Below the pieces are notes generated by a model. That model did not search any database. It was given only the letters and a program-made list of their open reading frames with translations, and was not told where the DNA came from. From Streptacidiphilus jiangxiensis (lineage in GTDB: Bacteria; Actinomycetota; Actinomycetes; Streptomycetales; Streptomycetaceae), in the NCBI RefSeq assembly GCF_900109465.1, contig NZ_FOAZ01000004.1, positions 434,001 to 498,000 of the forward strand: a stretch of DNA of 64,000 nt, in the 5' to 3' direction. Of the stretch, positions 9,668 through 17,556 are shown piece after piece. Numbering within the stretch: the stretch's first letter is position 1; every line of letters begins with the position of its first letter. The translations under genes were made by a program, and so were the position numbers.

Positions 9668-11299
9668 GTGTTGGACGCTGTGACCCAGATTCCGACGCCG
9701 GTCAACGAGCCGGTGCACAGTTACGCCCCGGGTTCGCCCGAGCGTGTCCGCCTGGAGGCGGAGCTGAAGCGGCTGGGCTCGCAGCCCCCGGTCGAGCTGA
9801 CCATGACCATCGGTGGCGTGAAGCGCCTCGGTGGCGGCGAGCCGATCGACGTGGTCCAGCCGCACCGTCACGCGGCCGTGCTCGGCACCATGCGCAACGC
9901 CACCGCGGACGACGCCCGCGACGCCGTCGACGCGGCGCTCGCCGCCGCTCCGGCCTGGCGCGCGCTGCCCTTCGACGAGCGCGCCGCCGTCTTCCTGCGC
10001 GCCGCCGACCTGCTCGCCGGCCCCTGGCGCGAGACCCTGGCCGCCGCGACCATGCTCGGCCAGTCCAAGACCGCGCAGCAGGCCGAGATCGACACGCCCT
10101 GCGAGCTGGTCGACTTCTGGCGCTTCAACGTCCACTTCGCCCGCCAGATCCTGGCCGAGCAGCCGATCTCCTCGCCCGGCGTGTGGAACCGCACCGACCA
10201 CCGCCCGCTCGAGGGCTTCGTCTACGCGATCACGCCGTTCAACTTCACCGCGATCGCCGGCAACCTGCCGACCGCCCCGGCCCTGATGGGCAACACGGTC
10301 GTCTGGAAGCCGTCCCCCACGCAGCAGTTCGCCGCGCACCTGCTGATGCAGCTGCTGGAGGAGGCGGGTCTGCCCGCCGGTGTCATCAACATGGTGACCG
10401 GCGACGGCCTGGCCGTCTCCGACGTCGTGCTGCCCCACCGCGAGCTGGCCGGCATCCACTTCACCGGCTCCACCCCGACCTTCCAGCACCTGTGGAAGAC
10501 GGTCGGCGAGAACATCGCCTCGTACCGCAGCTACCCGCGCCTGGTCGGCGAGACCGGCGGCAAGGACTTCCTGATCGCCCACCCGTCGGCCGACCCGGCC
10601 GCGCTCACCACGGCGATGGTCCGCGGCGCGTTCGAGTTCCAGGGCCAGAAGTGCTCGGCGCTGTCCCGCGCCTACGTCCCGGCCTCGCTCTGGGCGCAGA
10701 TCAAGGACGACGTCAAGGCCACGACCGAGTCCCTGACCATGGGTGACGTCTCGGACCTGTCCAACTTCATGAGCGCCGTCATCGACGCCCGCGCCTTCGC
10801 GAAGAACAAGGCCGCGCTCGAGCGCGCCGCCGCCGACCCGCAGGTCGAGATCCTCGCGGGTGGCACCTGCGACGACAGCGTCGGCTACTTCGTCCGCCCG
10901 ACCGTCCTGGTCGGCGCCGACCCGGCCGCGGAGTACTTCCGCGACGAGTACTTCGGCCCGATCCTCGCCGTCCACGTCTACGAGGACGCGGAGTGGGACG
11001 CGACGCTCGCGCAGCTGGAGTCCGTCTCCTCCTACGGCCTGACCGGCGCCGTCTTCGCGACCGACCGCGCGGCGGTCGCGCACGCCGCCTCCGTGCTGCG
11101 TTTCGCGGCGGGCAACTTCTACGTCAACGACAAGCCGACCGGCGCCGTCGTCGGCCAGCAGCCCTTCGGCGGCGGGCGCGCCTCCGGCACCAACGACAAG
11201 GCCGGCGCCGCGCAGAACCTGCTGCGCTGGACCTCGTCCCGCTCCATCAAGGAGACGTTCGTCCCGCCGACGGACCACCGCTACCCGCACATGGGCTGA
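9668..11299 (+). CDS. pruA: L-glutamate gamma-semialdehyde dehydrogenase (1-pyrroline-5-carboxylate dehydrogenase)
   Basis: Oxidises glutamate semialdehyde, in equilibrium with pyrroline-5-carboxylate, to glutamate with NAD+, the second step of proline breakdown. The 543-residue length and sequence fit the monofunctional family. The catalytic Cys is at about 329 (GQKCSAL), the general-base Glu at about 295 (VGETGGKDF), and the cofactor region includes TPFNFTAIAGNLP. The frame is open back to 9563, but homologues begin near DAVTQ. GTG at 9668, seven bases after GAGGAG, or TTG at 9671 is the likely start. It is followed by a hairpin and the proline dehydrogenase gene, which supplies its substrate. 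Confidence 0.95.
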   Translation: MLDAVTQIPTPVNEPVHSYAPGSPERVRLEAELKRLGSQPPVELTMTIGGVKRLGGGEPIDVVQPHRHAAVLGTMRNATADDARDAVDAALAAAPAWRALPFDERAAVFLRAADLLAGPWRETLAAATMLGQSKTAQQAEIDTPCELVDFWRFNVHFARQILAEQPISSPGVWNRTDHRPLEGFVYAITPFNFTAIAGNLPTAPALMGNTVVWKPSPTQQFAAHLLMQLLEEAGLPAGVINMVTGDGLAVSDVVLPHRELAGIHFTGSTPTFQHLWKTVGENIASYRSYPRLVGETGGKDFLIAHPSADPAALTTAMVRGAFEFQGQKCSALSRAYVPASLWAQIKDDVKATTESLTMGDVSDLSNFMSAVIDARAFAKNKAALERAAADPQVEILAGGTCDDSVGYFVRPTVLVGADPAAEYFRDEYFGPILAVHVYEDAEWDATLAQLESVSSYGLTGAVFATDRAAVAHAASVLRFAAGNFYVNDKPTGAVVGQQPFGGGRASGTNDKAGAAQNLLRWTSSRSIKETFVPPTDHRYPHMG

Positions 11300-11358
11300 C
11301 GCCCCCGTCGTTTCGTCCGCGTCATCCCTCCCGCGTCGTCCTGACGCCCCCTGAACCG

Positions 11359-11395
11359 CCGCGCCCCCTCAACTCCCCCCGTGGAGGGGGCGCGG
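11359..11395 (+). terminator. Strong hairpin between pruA and proline dehydrogenase
   Basis: A perfect twelve-pair stem (CCGCGCCCCCTC with GAGGGGGCGCGG) around a 13-base loop lies in the 144-base gap between the two proline genes. No U tract follows, so it may be a partial terminator, a processing or stability element, or both. Confidence 0.55.
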
Positions 11396-11443
11396 CACCC
11401 GGGCCACCCACCCTCGTACTTCTCCTGCCCTGGAGTTCTTGAC

Positions 11444-12373
11444 ATGCTCCGTTCCACCCTGCTCGCGGCGTCCCGCTCCCCGCGCTCCCGCAAGCTGATC
11501 GAGCAGCTCCCCCCGACCCGCGCCATCGTCAACCGCTTCGTCGCGGGCGAGACCCTGGCGGACGGCGTCACGGTCACCGAGCAGCTGGTCGGCACCGGCC
11601 GCCGGATCACCCTCGACCACCTCGGCGAGGACACCGCCGACGCGTCCCAGGCCGCGGCGACGGCCGAGGCCTACGAGAAGCTGCTCGCCGCGCTGGCCGA
11701 GGCCGGCCTCGCGGACCGCGCCGAGGTTTCCGTCAAGCTGTCGGCGGTGGGCCAGTTCCTGCCCCAGGACGGCGAGAAGGTCGCCCTGGAGAACGCCCGC
11801 CGCATCTGCGAGGCGGCTGCCGCCGTCGGCACCACGGTGACCCTCGACATGGAGGACCACACCACCACCGACTCCACCCTGGGCATCGCCCGCGACCTGC
11901 GCGCGGACTACCCCTGGCTCGGCGTCGTCCTGCAGGCCTACCTCCACCGCACCGAGGCCGACTGCCGCGAGTTCAGCGGTCCGGGCAGCCGCGTCCGTCT
12001 CTGCAAGGGCGCCTACCAGGAGCCGGCCTCGGTCGCGTTCCAGAAGAAGTCCGAGGTCGACCTCTCCTACGTTCGCTGCCTCAAGATCCTGATGGCGGGC
12101 CAGGGCTACCCGATGATCGCCTCCCACGACCCGCGCCTGATCCGGATCGCCGGCGAGCTCGCGGCGGCCAACGGCCGTGAGGCGGACTCCTTCGAGTACC
12201 AGATGCTGTTCGGCATCCGCCCGGAGGAGCAGGAGCGCCTCATCGCCGAGGGCAACACCATGCGTGTCTACCTGCCCTACGGCAACGAGTGGTACGGCTA
12301 CTTCATGCGCCGCCTGGCGGAGCGCCCGGCCAACCTCACGTTCTTCCTGCGCGCGCTCGCGACGAAGAGCTGA
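11444..12373 (+). CDS. Proline dehydrogenase
   Basis: FAD enzyme that oxidises proline to pyrroline-5-carboxylate, the first step of proline catabolism; its product feeds the adjacent pruA enzyme. The 309-residue monofunctional TIM-barrel type shows the expected motifs SVKLSAVGQ, VTLDMEDHTTTDSTL, RVRLCKGAYQEPASVAF, ASHDPRLI and the C-terminal RVYLPYGNEWYGYFMRRLAERP. Start ATG at 11444 follows GGAG at eight bases; the frame upstream to 11381 is non-homologous. It lies 144 bases downstream of pruA with a hairpin between, probably in the same PucR-controlled unit. Confidence 0.94.
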   Translation: MLRSTLLAASRSPRSRKLIEQLPPTRAIVNRFVAGETLADGVTVTEQLVGTGRRITLDHLGEDTADASQAAATAEAYEKLLAALAEAGLADRAEVSVKLSAVGQFLPQDGEKVALENARRICEAAAAVGTTVTLDMEDHTTTDSTLGIARDLRADYPWLGVVLQAYLHRTEADCREFSGPGSRVRLCKGAYQEPASVAFQKKSEVDLSYVRCLKILMAGQGYPMIASHDPRLIRIAGELAAANGREADSFEYQMLFGIRPEEQERLIAEGNTMRVYLPYGNEWYGYFMRRLAERPANLTFFLRALATKS

Positions 12374-12391
12374 GCCGCACCCCTCCTCGTA

Positions 12392-12429
12392 CGCCTGCGG
12401 CGGAGCCCTCCTGGGCTCCGCCGCAGGCG
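12392..12429. terminator. Strong hairpin between convergent genes
   Basis: A perfect seventeen-pair stem (starting CGCCTGCGGCGGAGCCC) closes on the four-base loop TCCT, directly after the proline dehydrogenase stop and before the convergent secreted-protein gene. It should act on both strands. Confidence 0.8.
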
Positions 12430-12482
12430 CGTTGAGAAGGGCTGCAGCATCCGGCGGCCGGATCCGGAGTCGAGCCTCCCCG

Positions 12483-13004
12483 TCAGCAGCTGCTGGGAGA
12501 GGCCGCCACCGGGTCGCTGCCGTTGGCGTAGGCGTGAACCGAGCCTCCTGCGGCGTAGCGACACGAAGCGCCGTCATCGCCGGTGACCAGGGCGTATGCG
12601 AACCACTCGTCCGGGTTGGCGTTGTGGATGTTGGTTCCGCCGGAGTAGACGTTCTGGTTGTCGATCGCGTTCAGGTCGGAAGCCTGGTCGGTGACCTCCG
12701 GGTAGTTCCCCCACGAGACCGCCTGGACGTCAACGCTCGCGTACGGGTGGGCGTTGCGGTACCCCGTCGACCACTGCCAGTGGGCCATGACCGTTCCGTT
12801 GCACGTGTTGTACTCCTGCTCGACCTGGCCGGCATACGAGCCTTCGAGCGTGTAGTTGCCGGGGCTGCCGATGTTGATCCAGCCGCAGGCGGGTTGCCTG
12901 GTGGCCGCGTTCGCATCGGCTGCGGTCGCGGTCAGGCCGGCCATGGCGATTGTGGTGGCCGCGAGGGCGGTGGCGACGCGTCGGGCCTTGGGGAGCTTGA
13001 GCAT
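12483..13004 (-). CDS. Small secreted protein of unknown function
   Basis: A 173-residue protein with a clear signal peptide (KARR, then VATALAATTIAMAGLTATAADANAA with probable cleavage after ANA). The mature part has four cysteines, likely paired as two disulfides (ACGW, NTCN, ASCRYA and the terminal SSC), and is rich in Asn, Tyr and Trp. The stretch EQEYNTCNGTVMAHWQWS faintly recalls secreted DUF2690-type proteins, but the match is too weak to name. ATG at 13004 follows CAGGAGAC. It is monocistronic and convergent with proline dehydrogenase. Confidence 0.78.
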   Translation of the reverse strand: MLKLPKARRVATALAATTIAMAGLTATAADANAATRQPACGWINIGSPGNYTLEGSYAGQVEQEYNTCNGTVMAHWQWSTGYRNAHPYASVDVQAVSWGNYPEVTDQASDLNAIDNQNVYSGGTNIHNANPDEWFAYALVTGDDGASCRYAAGGSVHAYANGSDPVAASPSSC

Positions 13005-13209
13005 GGGGTGCCGTCTCCTGTTCGACGATCGGCCTCGACCCCTGCGGGGAGACCGGCGACGGCCGTCCGTGCGGCCGCGCGTACGACAGTCTTCGGCACC
13101 ACCAGCTCACCTTCCAGCGCCCCGGTCGGACCCGGTTGAATCCGGTTGCCCGGCCACGCGCGCCGCCGTCGTCGAACGGGGAGCGGCGTGCGGGCCGAGG
13201 GGCGAGAGG

Positions 13210-13518
13210 TCACTGAAGGTCCTCGGGCTGCGGGGTGATCCACTCGTCGACGACCTCGAAGACCGCGAAGTCGGCGTCGGCGTGGAGACCGTGGAGGAGC
13301 CCGTGTGCCGGGCGCTCACGCATGGCGTTCAGGAAGGAACGGTCCTGCCAGAGCGTCTGGATGCGCCAGCGGCCGTCCGGGCCGCGCAGGAGTTCGGTCT
13401 GGAGGAGGCCGTCGGGCAGTGGCTGGGCGATCAGGCGGTGGTAGGCGGCGATCAGGTCGGCCTCGCGTCCGGCCGGGACGCGCACGTTTGCCTCTGCCAG
13501 CACCCACTCGATCATCAT
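13210..13518 (-). CDS. Antibiotic biosynthesis monooxygenase (ABM) domain protein
   Basis: A 102-residue single-domain protein. The pattern (IEWVLAEANVRVPAGREADLIAAYHRL, then WRIQTLWQDRSFLNAMR and the terminal FAVFEVVDEW) fits the dimeric alpha-beta ABM fold, used both by small monooxygenases acting on aromatic metabolites and by heme-degrading enzymes. The real substrate cannot be told. The open frame runs upstream to 13785, but the domain begins at ATG 13518 (or 13515) after GAGGGG, so the short form is preferred. Confidence 0.75.
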   Translation of the reverse strand: MMIEWVLAEANVRVPAGREADLIAAYHRLIAQPLPDGLLQTELLRGPDGRWRIQTLWQDRSFLNAMRERPAHGLLHGLHADADFAVFEVVDEWITPQPEDLQ

Positions 13519-13580
13519 CAGCCCCTCGTGAGGCCCCGGGACCAGCGTAGGCCCGGATCGCCACCGCAACGACCGGTGAG

Positions 13581-13970
13581 TCAGCGGCGGCGGAAGCGCA
13601 GCGACAGGGCGGCGGCGATCACGACGCCGACGGCGAGCGTGAGCCCCATGGCCGGGCGGTGGGCCGACGGGGCGACGATGACGCTGCGGACGCCGAGGAG
13701 GGCCGCGAACCACAGGGCGGCCAGCGCCCGGCGGTGTCGGGTGCGGGCCGGCTCGGGAGTGCCGGGCGCGGCGACCTCGGTCCACGGGTGCCAGACGAGG
13801 ACGCCGACGGCGTAGAGGACGACCAGGACGATCGAGATCACGCGCGGGAGCGGTTCCCGCTGGGAGTAGGTCTCCTCGACGCCGGAGCCGAGCAGGAGCG
13901 CGAGGACACCGAGGAAGATCCAGGCGCCGGCCGGTCCCCGGCGCGGCGGCGCAGGGCTGGGTGGGGTCAC
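13581..13970 (-). CDS. Small integral membrane protein, unknown function
   Basis: About 129 residues with four hydrophobic segments: GAWIFLGVLALLLGSG, VISIVLVVLYAVGVLVW, LAALWFAALLGVRSVIVA and AMGLTLAVGVVIAAALSL, ending in the basic FRRR. GTG at 13970 (VTPPSPAPPRRG) is the most natural start; the longer frame to 14084 adds low-complexity sequence and would overlap the divergent gene. The ribosome site GGGGGCC is weak. I do not recognise the family. Confidence 0.65.
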   Translation of the reverse strand: MTPPSPAPPRRGPAGAWIFLGVLALLLGSGVEETYSQREPLPRVISIVLVVLYAVGVLVWHPWTEVAAPGTPEPARTRHRRALAALWFAALLGVRSVIVAPSAHRPAMGLTLAVGVVIAAALSLRFRRR

Positions 13971-14044
13971 GGCCCCCGAAGGTAGAGCGCCCAGCCGTCG
14001 GTCGGAAGGGGTCGCGCGGTACGGCTGCGCGAGAGACTGCGGGG

Positions 14045-14596
14045 ATGGAGTTCTTCTGCTACCACCGCGACCGGCGGGGATCACTCGCCCTGCGCGGCGA
14101 ACTGCTCGAAGCGCACTGGTCCTACATGGACGGGTACGCCAAGGAGATCATCGCCCGTGGGCCGACGCTGGAGGCGCACGGCGGTGCGCCGACCGGCAGT
14201 GTGCACGTCGTCGACCTTCCGAGTGTCGCCGCAGCGCGTGCGTTCGCGTTCGACGAGCCCGGCTACCAGGCCGGTGTGTACCGGGATGTGATGCTGCGTC
14301 GGTGGCGGAACCTGCTGGGCCGCACCATGTGGGAGTTCTCGGGCGGCCGGGAGGGCGACCGACGGTTCCTGGTGCTCGGCCTCGGGCCGACGGCGGGCAC
14401 GGAGCTCGCGTTGCCGCAGGTCGGGCGGGAGGAGCTGATCGCGTTCGGGCCGCTGCTGTCCGACGACGGCGACACCTGGCTCGGCACCGCCGTGCTGGTC
14501 AGGGCCGTCGACTCCGACGCGGCCCGCGCGATTCTGGATACCGGTGACTACGCCGAAGTCGAGCTCCACGACTGGCAGTTCGGCGGACGTGCCTGA
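14045..14596 (+). CDS. YCII-related domain protein
   Basis: A 183-residue protein whose first 90 residues (FFCYHRDR, LLEAHWSYMDGYAKEIIARGPTL, then VHVVDLPSVAAARAF) match the YCII fold seen in YciI proteins, small alpha-beta barrels with a His-Asp pair. A second similar unit may follow (FLVLGLGPT, LIAFGPLLSDDGDTWLGTAVLV), giving a tandem arrangement. Its biochemical role is unknown; YCII domains are mostly uncharacterised. The start is ATG at 14045; the ribosome site is weak (GCGGGG). It precedes a secreted-protein gene by 75 bases, with a TATGAT -10-like element at 14633-14638 between them. Confidence 0.72.
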   Translation: MEFFCYHRDRRGSLALRGELLEAHWSYMDGYAKEIIARGPTLEAHGGAPTGSVHVVDLPSVAAARAFAFDEPGYQAGVYRDVMLRRWRNLLGRTMWEFSGGREGDRRFLVLGLGPTAGTELALPQVGREELIAFGPLLSDDGDTWLGTAVLVRAVDSDAARAILDTGDYAEVELHDWQFGGRA

Positions 14597-14670
14597 GCGG
14601 TGACCGGCCCGGCGCTGGTCGGTGACGGCCGCTATGATCCGCAGCCACGACTCATCGGAGGGGGAGAGAC

Positions 14671-15217
14671 ATGCGATCACAGCGCAAGCGGGTGCTCGGC
14701 GTGCTTGCGGCGGCGGGGATGCTTCTCGGACTCGGAGCCACGCCGGCCGGGGCCGCGCCGACGTACATCGGCAAGCAGCACCACATCTACAGCAAGTTGT
14801 ACGGGGTCCCGACGTCGGAGCGGACCGGGAGCACCTTCTACGCGAACGCCTGGTACATGCAGGACAGCTCCGAGGTCCTGGGCGCGCTCGGGTACCGGCT
14901 GTCGCTGTGGAGCCCGAGCGCGGGCACCGATCGCGGGTTCAGTGTGAGCTGGCTGAACCCGCAGACGCACAAGTGGCAGACGTCGAGCCGGACCGACTTC
15001 GAGGGCTCGATCCTGTGGATCAGCCTGCCGCTCGGCCTGCCGATGGCGCCGCACCGCTGGTACAAGATCGAGTTGAATCACCGTGGGGAAGGCCGCCCAT
15101 GTCGGCACCTGGCACGTGAACGAGGGCGTGGTCGGCTACACCGGGCCCAACGGGACGCAGGCACCGGACATGGACGTGGTCAGCGGCCCCGACCGGCTGC
15201 TGCGCGTGCACCACTGA
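14671..15217 (+). pseudogene. Secreted protein gene interrupted by a frameshift
   Basis: The gene starts at ATG 14671 after CGGAGGGGGA and encodes a signal peptide (RKRVLGVLAAAGMLLGLGATPAGAA), then a mature domain (YIGKQHHIYSKLYGVPTSE up to HRWYKIELNH). At about 15080-15083 the coding frame changes. In the original frame the protein turns Arg-rich and runs to 15288 through a terminator hairpin. In the +1 frame a natural-looking tail (VGKAAHVGTWHVNEGVVGYT to GPDRLLRVHH) ends at TGA 15215-15217, just before that terminator. One inserted base explains this. It may be a real inactivating mutation or a sequencing error. The function is unknown. Confidence 0.75.
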
Positions 15218-15238
15218 GGCTGTCCCGCGGTCGACACC

Positions 15239-15280
15239 CCGGCGCCCGCTCACCCGTCCGCGTGAGCGGGCGCCGGTTTT
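15239..15280 (+). terminator. Intrinsic terminator
   Basis: A perfect fifteen-pair stem (CCGGCGCCCGCTCAC with GTGAGCGGGCGCCGG) with an eight-base loop is followed by TTTT. It sits 22 bases after the frame-restored stop at 15217, which supports the frameshift reading of the preceding gene. Confidence 0.9.
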
Positions 15281-15364
15281 CGTCGTGAGGGACCTCCCGT
15301 CTGCGCCACCATGGACCCGTACACGGATCCGGGCCCGAGTCGGGGCCGCTGACGGGAGGACACC

Positions 15365-16270
15365 ATGCCCAACCCGCCCGACTGGCGGCGCTTCGTCGAC
15401 CACGTCGCGTCGATCCCCGAGCGTGTCTACGAGCACTGGGTGGCGGGCGTCGGCTGGGACAACGTCACGCAGTTCGGTGCGGAGTACGGGTGGAACGGCG
15501 TGCCGTGGTGCGCGATCTTCGAGTGGTGCATGTTCCACGACGTGGGGATGGACGCGATCGTGCCGAAGACCGCTGCCGTCGCCGAGTTGATGTCGTGGGC
15601 GCAGGCCCACGGGCAGTGGTCCGAGTACCCGTCCGTCGGCGCGCTGACGATCTTCGGTGCGGACGTGCACACCGAGATCGTCATGGGGTTCGACGCGGAC
15701 AGCGTCTACACCAAGGGCGGCAACTCGATCCAGGCCGGGGCGACGGACAACGGTCAGGGCAACGGCGTCTGGTCGCACCAGCACGCGCGACGCGACCCGT
15801 ATGTCACCGGGTACCTCGCGCCGCGCTTCCCCGACGGGGTCTGCCCGCCGACGGCGGACCCGGCCGACCCGCGCGGTGGTGCCGCGGTCGCGTCGTGGCG
15901 GTGGACGGCGCCGGTGGCGGCGCCCGCGTTCGTGGAGGAGACGGTGCTCGCGTACCTGCCGCCGATCCCCGCCGGCGCGGACACCGACGTCCCGGTCGAG
16001 CCCGCCGGGACGGAGACCGCCCCCGCGGGTGGGGCGCGCAACGGTCCGATGTGGCTGTGCGTCAGTGCGCAGGGTGCGGACGGCAACGTCGCCGTGTCGA
16101 TGCGGAGGTCGGGGGGCGCGGGCGGTTGGGGTGCGCCGGTCGAGCATCCGGTCGGCGTCGCGTCGGGCAAGCTCGTGCTCACGCTGCCGACGGACGGTTC
16201 GGTCGACGTGGTGCGGCTGCATCCGACGGTGCCGCTCCAGGGTTACGTCACCGGGCGCCAGCCGGTCTGA
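15365..16270 (+). CDS. CHAP-like cysteine amidase/peptidase domain protein
   Basis: A 301-residue protein without an evident signal peptide. The N-terminal 150 residues look like a CHAP/NlpC-type cysteine hydrolase as found in phage and Streptomyces endolysin-like proteins: NGVPWCAIFEWCMF supplies the probable nucleophile Cys (about residue 43) and VGALTIFGADVHTEIVMGF the probable catalytic His. The C-terminal 120 residues (after a Pro/Gly-rich hinge) form a beta-rich region (PMWLCVSAQGADGNVAVSMR, LVLTLPTDGSVDVVRLHPT) that may bind substrate. ATG 15365 follows GGGAGGA. Absence of an export signal is odd for a cell-wall hydrolase. No phage genes are nearby. Confidence 0.65.
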   Translation: MPNPPDWRRFVDHVASIPERVYEHWVAGVGWDNVTQFGAEYGWNGVPWCAIFEWCMFHDVGMDAIVPKTAAVAELMSWAQAHGQWSEYPSVGALTIFGADVHTEIVMGFDADSVYTKGGNSIQAGATDNGQGNGVWSHQHARRDPYVTGYLAPRFPDGVCPPTADPADPRGGAAVASWRWTAPVAAPAFVEETVLAYLPPIPAGADTDVPVEPAGTETAPAGGARNGPMWLCVSAQGADGNVAVSMRRSGGAGGWGAPVEHPVGVASGKLVLTLPTDGSVDVVRLHPTVPLQGYVTGRQPV

Positions 16271-16292
16271 GCCGAGTGGGGCCGGACGGGCC

Positions 16293-16559
16293 TCAGCCCG
16301 CCAGGCGTTCCTCCGCCGCGCCGAGCCAGATCTGCGCGGCGGTCCCTACGGGCAGCTGCAGTGCCTCGCAGAGGCCGACGACGGTGCCGAACCCCGGGCT
16401 GGGCATGCGCCCGGCCTCGATCTTGCGCAGGGTCTCGGGCGAGATGCCCGCGGCCCGCGCGATCACTTCGGGGTCCCGTCCGGCGCGGGCCTCGCGCAGC
16501 AGGGCGCCCAGGCGGCGGCCTGCCTCGATCTGCTCGGGCGTGAGGGGGATGCGGACCAT
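16293..16559 (-). CDS. XRE-family helix-turn-helix regulator
   Basis: An 88-residue protein that is essentially a Cro/C1-type DNA-binding domain (LLREARAGRDPEVIARAAGI, then SPETLRKIEAGRMPSPGF and VVGLCEALQLPVGTA). It is divergent from a methionine aminopeptidase gene, and the 122-base gap holds three related palindromic repeats that are probably its operators. A TACGAT element (16566-16571 read on the minus strand) lies about six bases before the ATG, so its transcript may be leaderless. Most likely it represses itself and the aminopeptidase gene. Confidence 0.85.
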   Translation of the reverse strand: MVRIPLTPEQIEAGRRLGALLREARAGRDPEVIARAAGISPETLRKIEAGRMPSPGFGTVVGLCEALQLPVGTAAQIWLGAAEERLAG

Positions 16560-16581
16560 GGCCTCATCGTAGTCGCTCGCC

Positions 16582-16611
16582 GGTATTAAAGTACCCCGGT
16601 ATTAAAGTACC
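16582..16611. promoter_or_regulatory. Two direct copies of GGTATTAAAGTACC (operator-like)
   Basis: Identical 14-base boxes at 16582-16595 and 16598-16611, spaced 16 bases start to start (about one and a half helical turns). Each has GGTA/TACC arms. They lie just upstream of the XRE gene start and stand out as AT-rich against the local background. Confidence 0.7.
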
Positions 16612-16640
16612 CGAGCCGTGCTACGCTCCGACTCGGGCTC

Positions 16641-16654
16641 GGTATTTAAATACC
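16641..16654. promoter_or_regulatory. Perfect palindrome GGTATTTAAATACC (third operator-like copy)
   Basis: A fully symmetric version of the two boxes upstream, located 27 bases before the aminopeptidase GTG. Its TATTTAA core could overlap the -10 region of that gene, which would fit repression by the XRE protein. Confidence 0.7.
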
Positions 16655-16681
16655 GACCCCCGGGACCGACGAGGAGGCGCA

Positions 16682-17449
16682 GTGATCGAGTACAAGACGG
16701 ACCAGGCGATCGACAGGATGGCGGTCACCGGCCGCTTCGTCGCCGAGACGCTCGCCGAGCTCGCCGACCTGGTCCGGCCCGGGGTCAACCTGCTCGACCT
16801 GGAGCGCCTGGCCCGTCGGCGCGTCGAGGAGCGCGGCGCGGTCTCGTGCTTCTGGGACTACGCGCCCTCCTTCGGCCGCGGGCCGTTCCGCAACGTCATC
16901 TGCCTGTCGGTCAACGACGCCGTGCTGCACGGCCTTCCGCACGACTACGTCGTGCGTGACGGGGACGTGGTGAGCCTGGACTTCGCCGTCTCCGTCGACG
17001 GCTGGGTGGCCGACTCCGCGGTGACGGTCGTCGCGGGGACCGCCCGCGAGGAGGACGCGCGGCTGGTGGCGTCCACCCGGGCCGCGTTGGAGGCCGGCAT
17101 CGCCGCGGCCGTGCCGGGAGCGCGCCTCGGAGACGTGTCCGCGGCGATCGGCGCCGTCGCCGCCGCGCACGGGTACCCGGTCAACCTCGACTTCGGCGGC
17201 CACGGCCTCGGCCGCACCATGCACGAGGACCCGCACGTCCCGAACGCCGGCCGCCCGGGGCGCGGCCTGCGCCTGCGCCCCGGGATGACGCTCGCGCTCG
17301 AACCGTGGTGGTCCGCGAGCACCGACGAGCTGGTCGTCGACCCGGACGGCTGGACCCTGCGCTTCGCCGACGGCTCGCGCGGCGCCCACGCCGAGCACAC
17401 CGTCGCGATCACCGAGGACGGCCCCCGCGTGCTGACCCGCCTCGACTGA
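16682..17449 (+). CDS. map: Type I methionine aminopeptidase
   Basis: Removes the initiator methionine from nascent proteins; a dinuclear metal enzyme of the M24 family. All five metal ligands are present in the 255-residue sequence: Asp at about 100 (SLDFAV), Asp at 111 (VADSAV), His at 174 (GGHGLGRTMHE), Glu at 207 (ALEPW) and Glu at 238 (AHAEHTVAI). GTG at 16682 follows GAGGAGG. The second His (MHEDPHVPN) and lack of an N-terminal zinc extension agree with type I. It is probably an accessory copy: housekeeping map genes usually lie near ribosomal genes, whereas this one faces a private XRE regulator with repeated operators. Confidence 0.93.
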   Translation: MIEYKTDQAIDRMAVTGRFVAETLAELADLVRPGVNLLDLERLARRRVEERGAVSCFWDYAPSFGRGPFRNVICLSVNDAVLHGLPHDYVVRDGDVVSLDFAVSVDGWVADSAVTVVAGTAREEDARLVASTRAALEAGIAAAVPGARLGDVSAAIGAVAAAHGYPVNLDFGGHGLGRTMHEDPHVPNAGRPGRGLRLRPGMTLALEPWWSASTDELVVDPDGWTLRFADGSRGAHAEHTVAITEDGPRVLTRLD

Positions 17450-17496
17450 CCCGCCTCGACCGACCCGCCTCGTCCGGCGTGCCTCGACCGGCGCGG

Positions 17497-17511
17497 GGTC
17501 GGTGACCGACC
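17497..17511. terminator. Possible short hairpin between convergent genes
   Basis: GGTCGG and CCGACC flank TGA, in the gap between map and the GH20 gene. The stem is only six pairs, so terminator activity is uncertain. The preceding 50 bases contain imperfect repeats of CCCGCCTCGACCGA with no clear role. Confidence 0.3.
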
Positions 17512-17556
17512 GGAGTGAAGGGCGGCCGAGGCGGGCCGGTTCAGGAGCTCAGGCGC

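Noticed and set aside
16293..17449. XRE regulator and aminopeptidase as a toxin-antitoxin pair
   Set aside because: The aminopeptidase has all five metal ligands and is an ordinary enzyme; divergent rather than co-oriented genes and no toxin-like feature argue against it.
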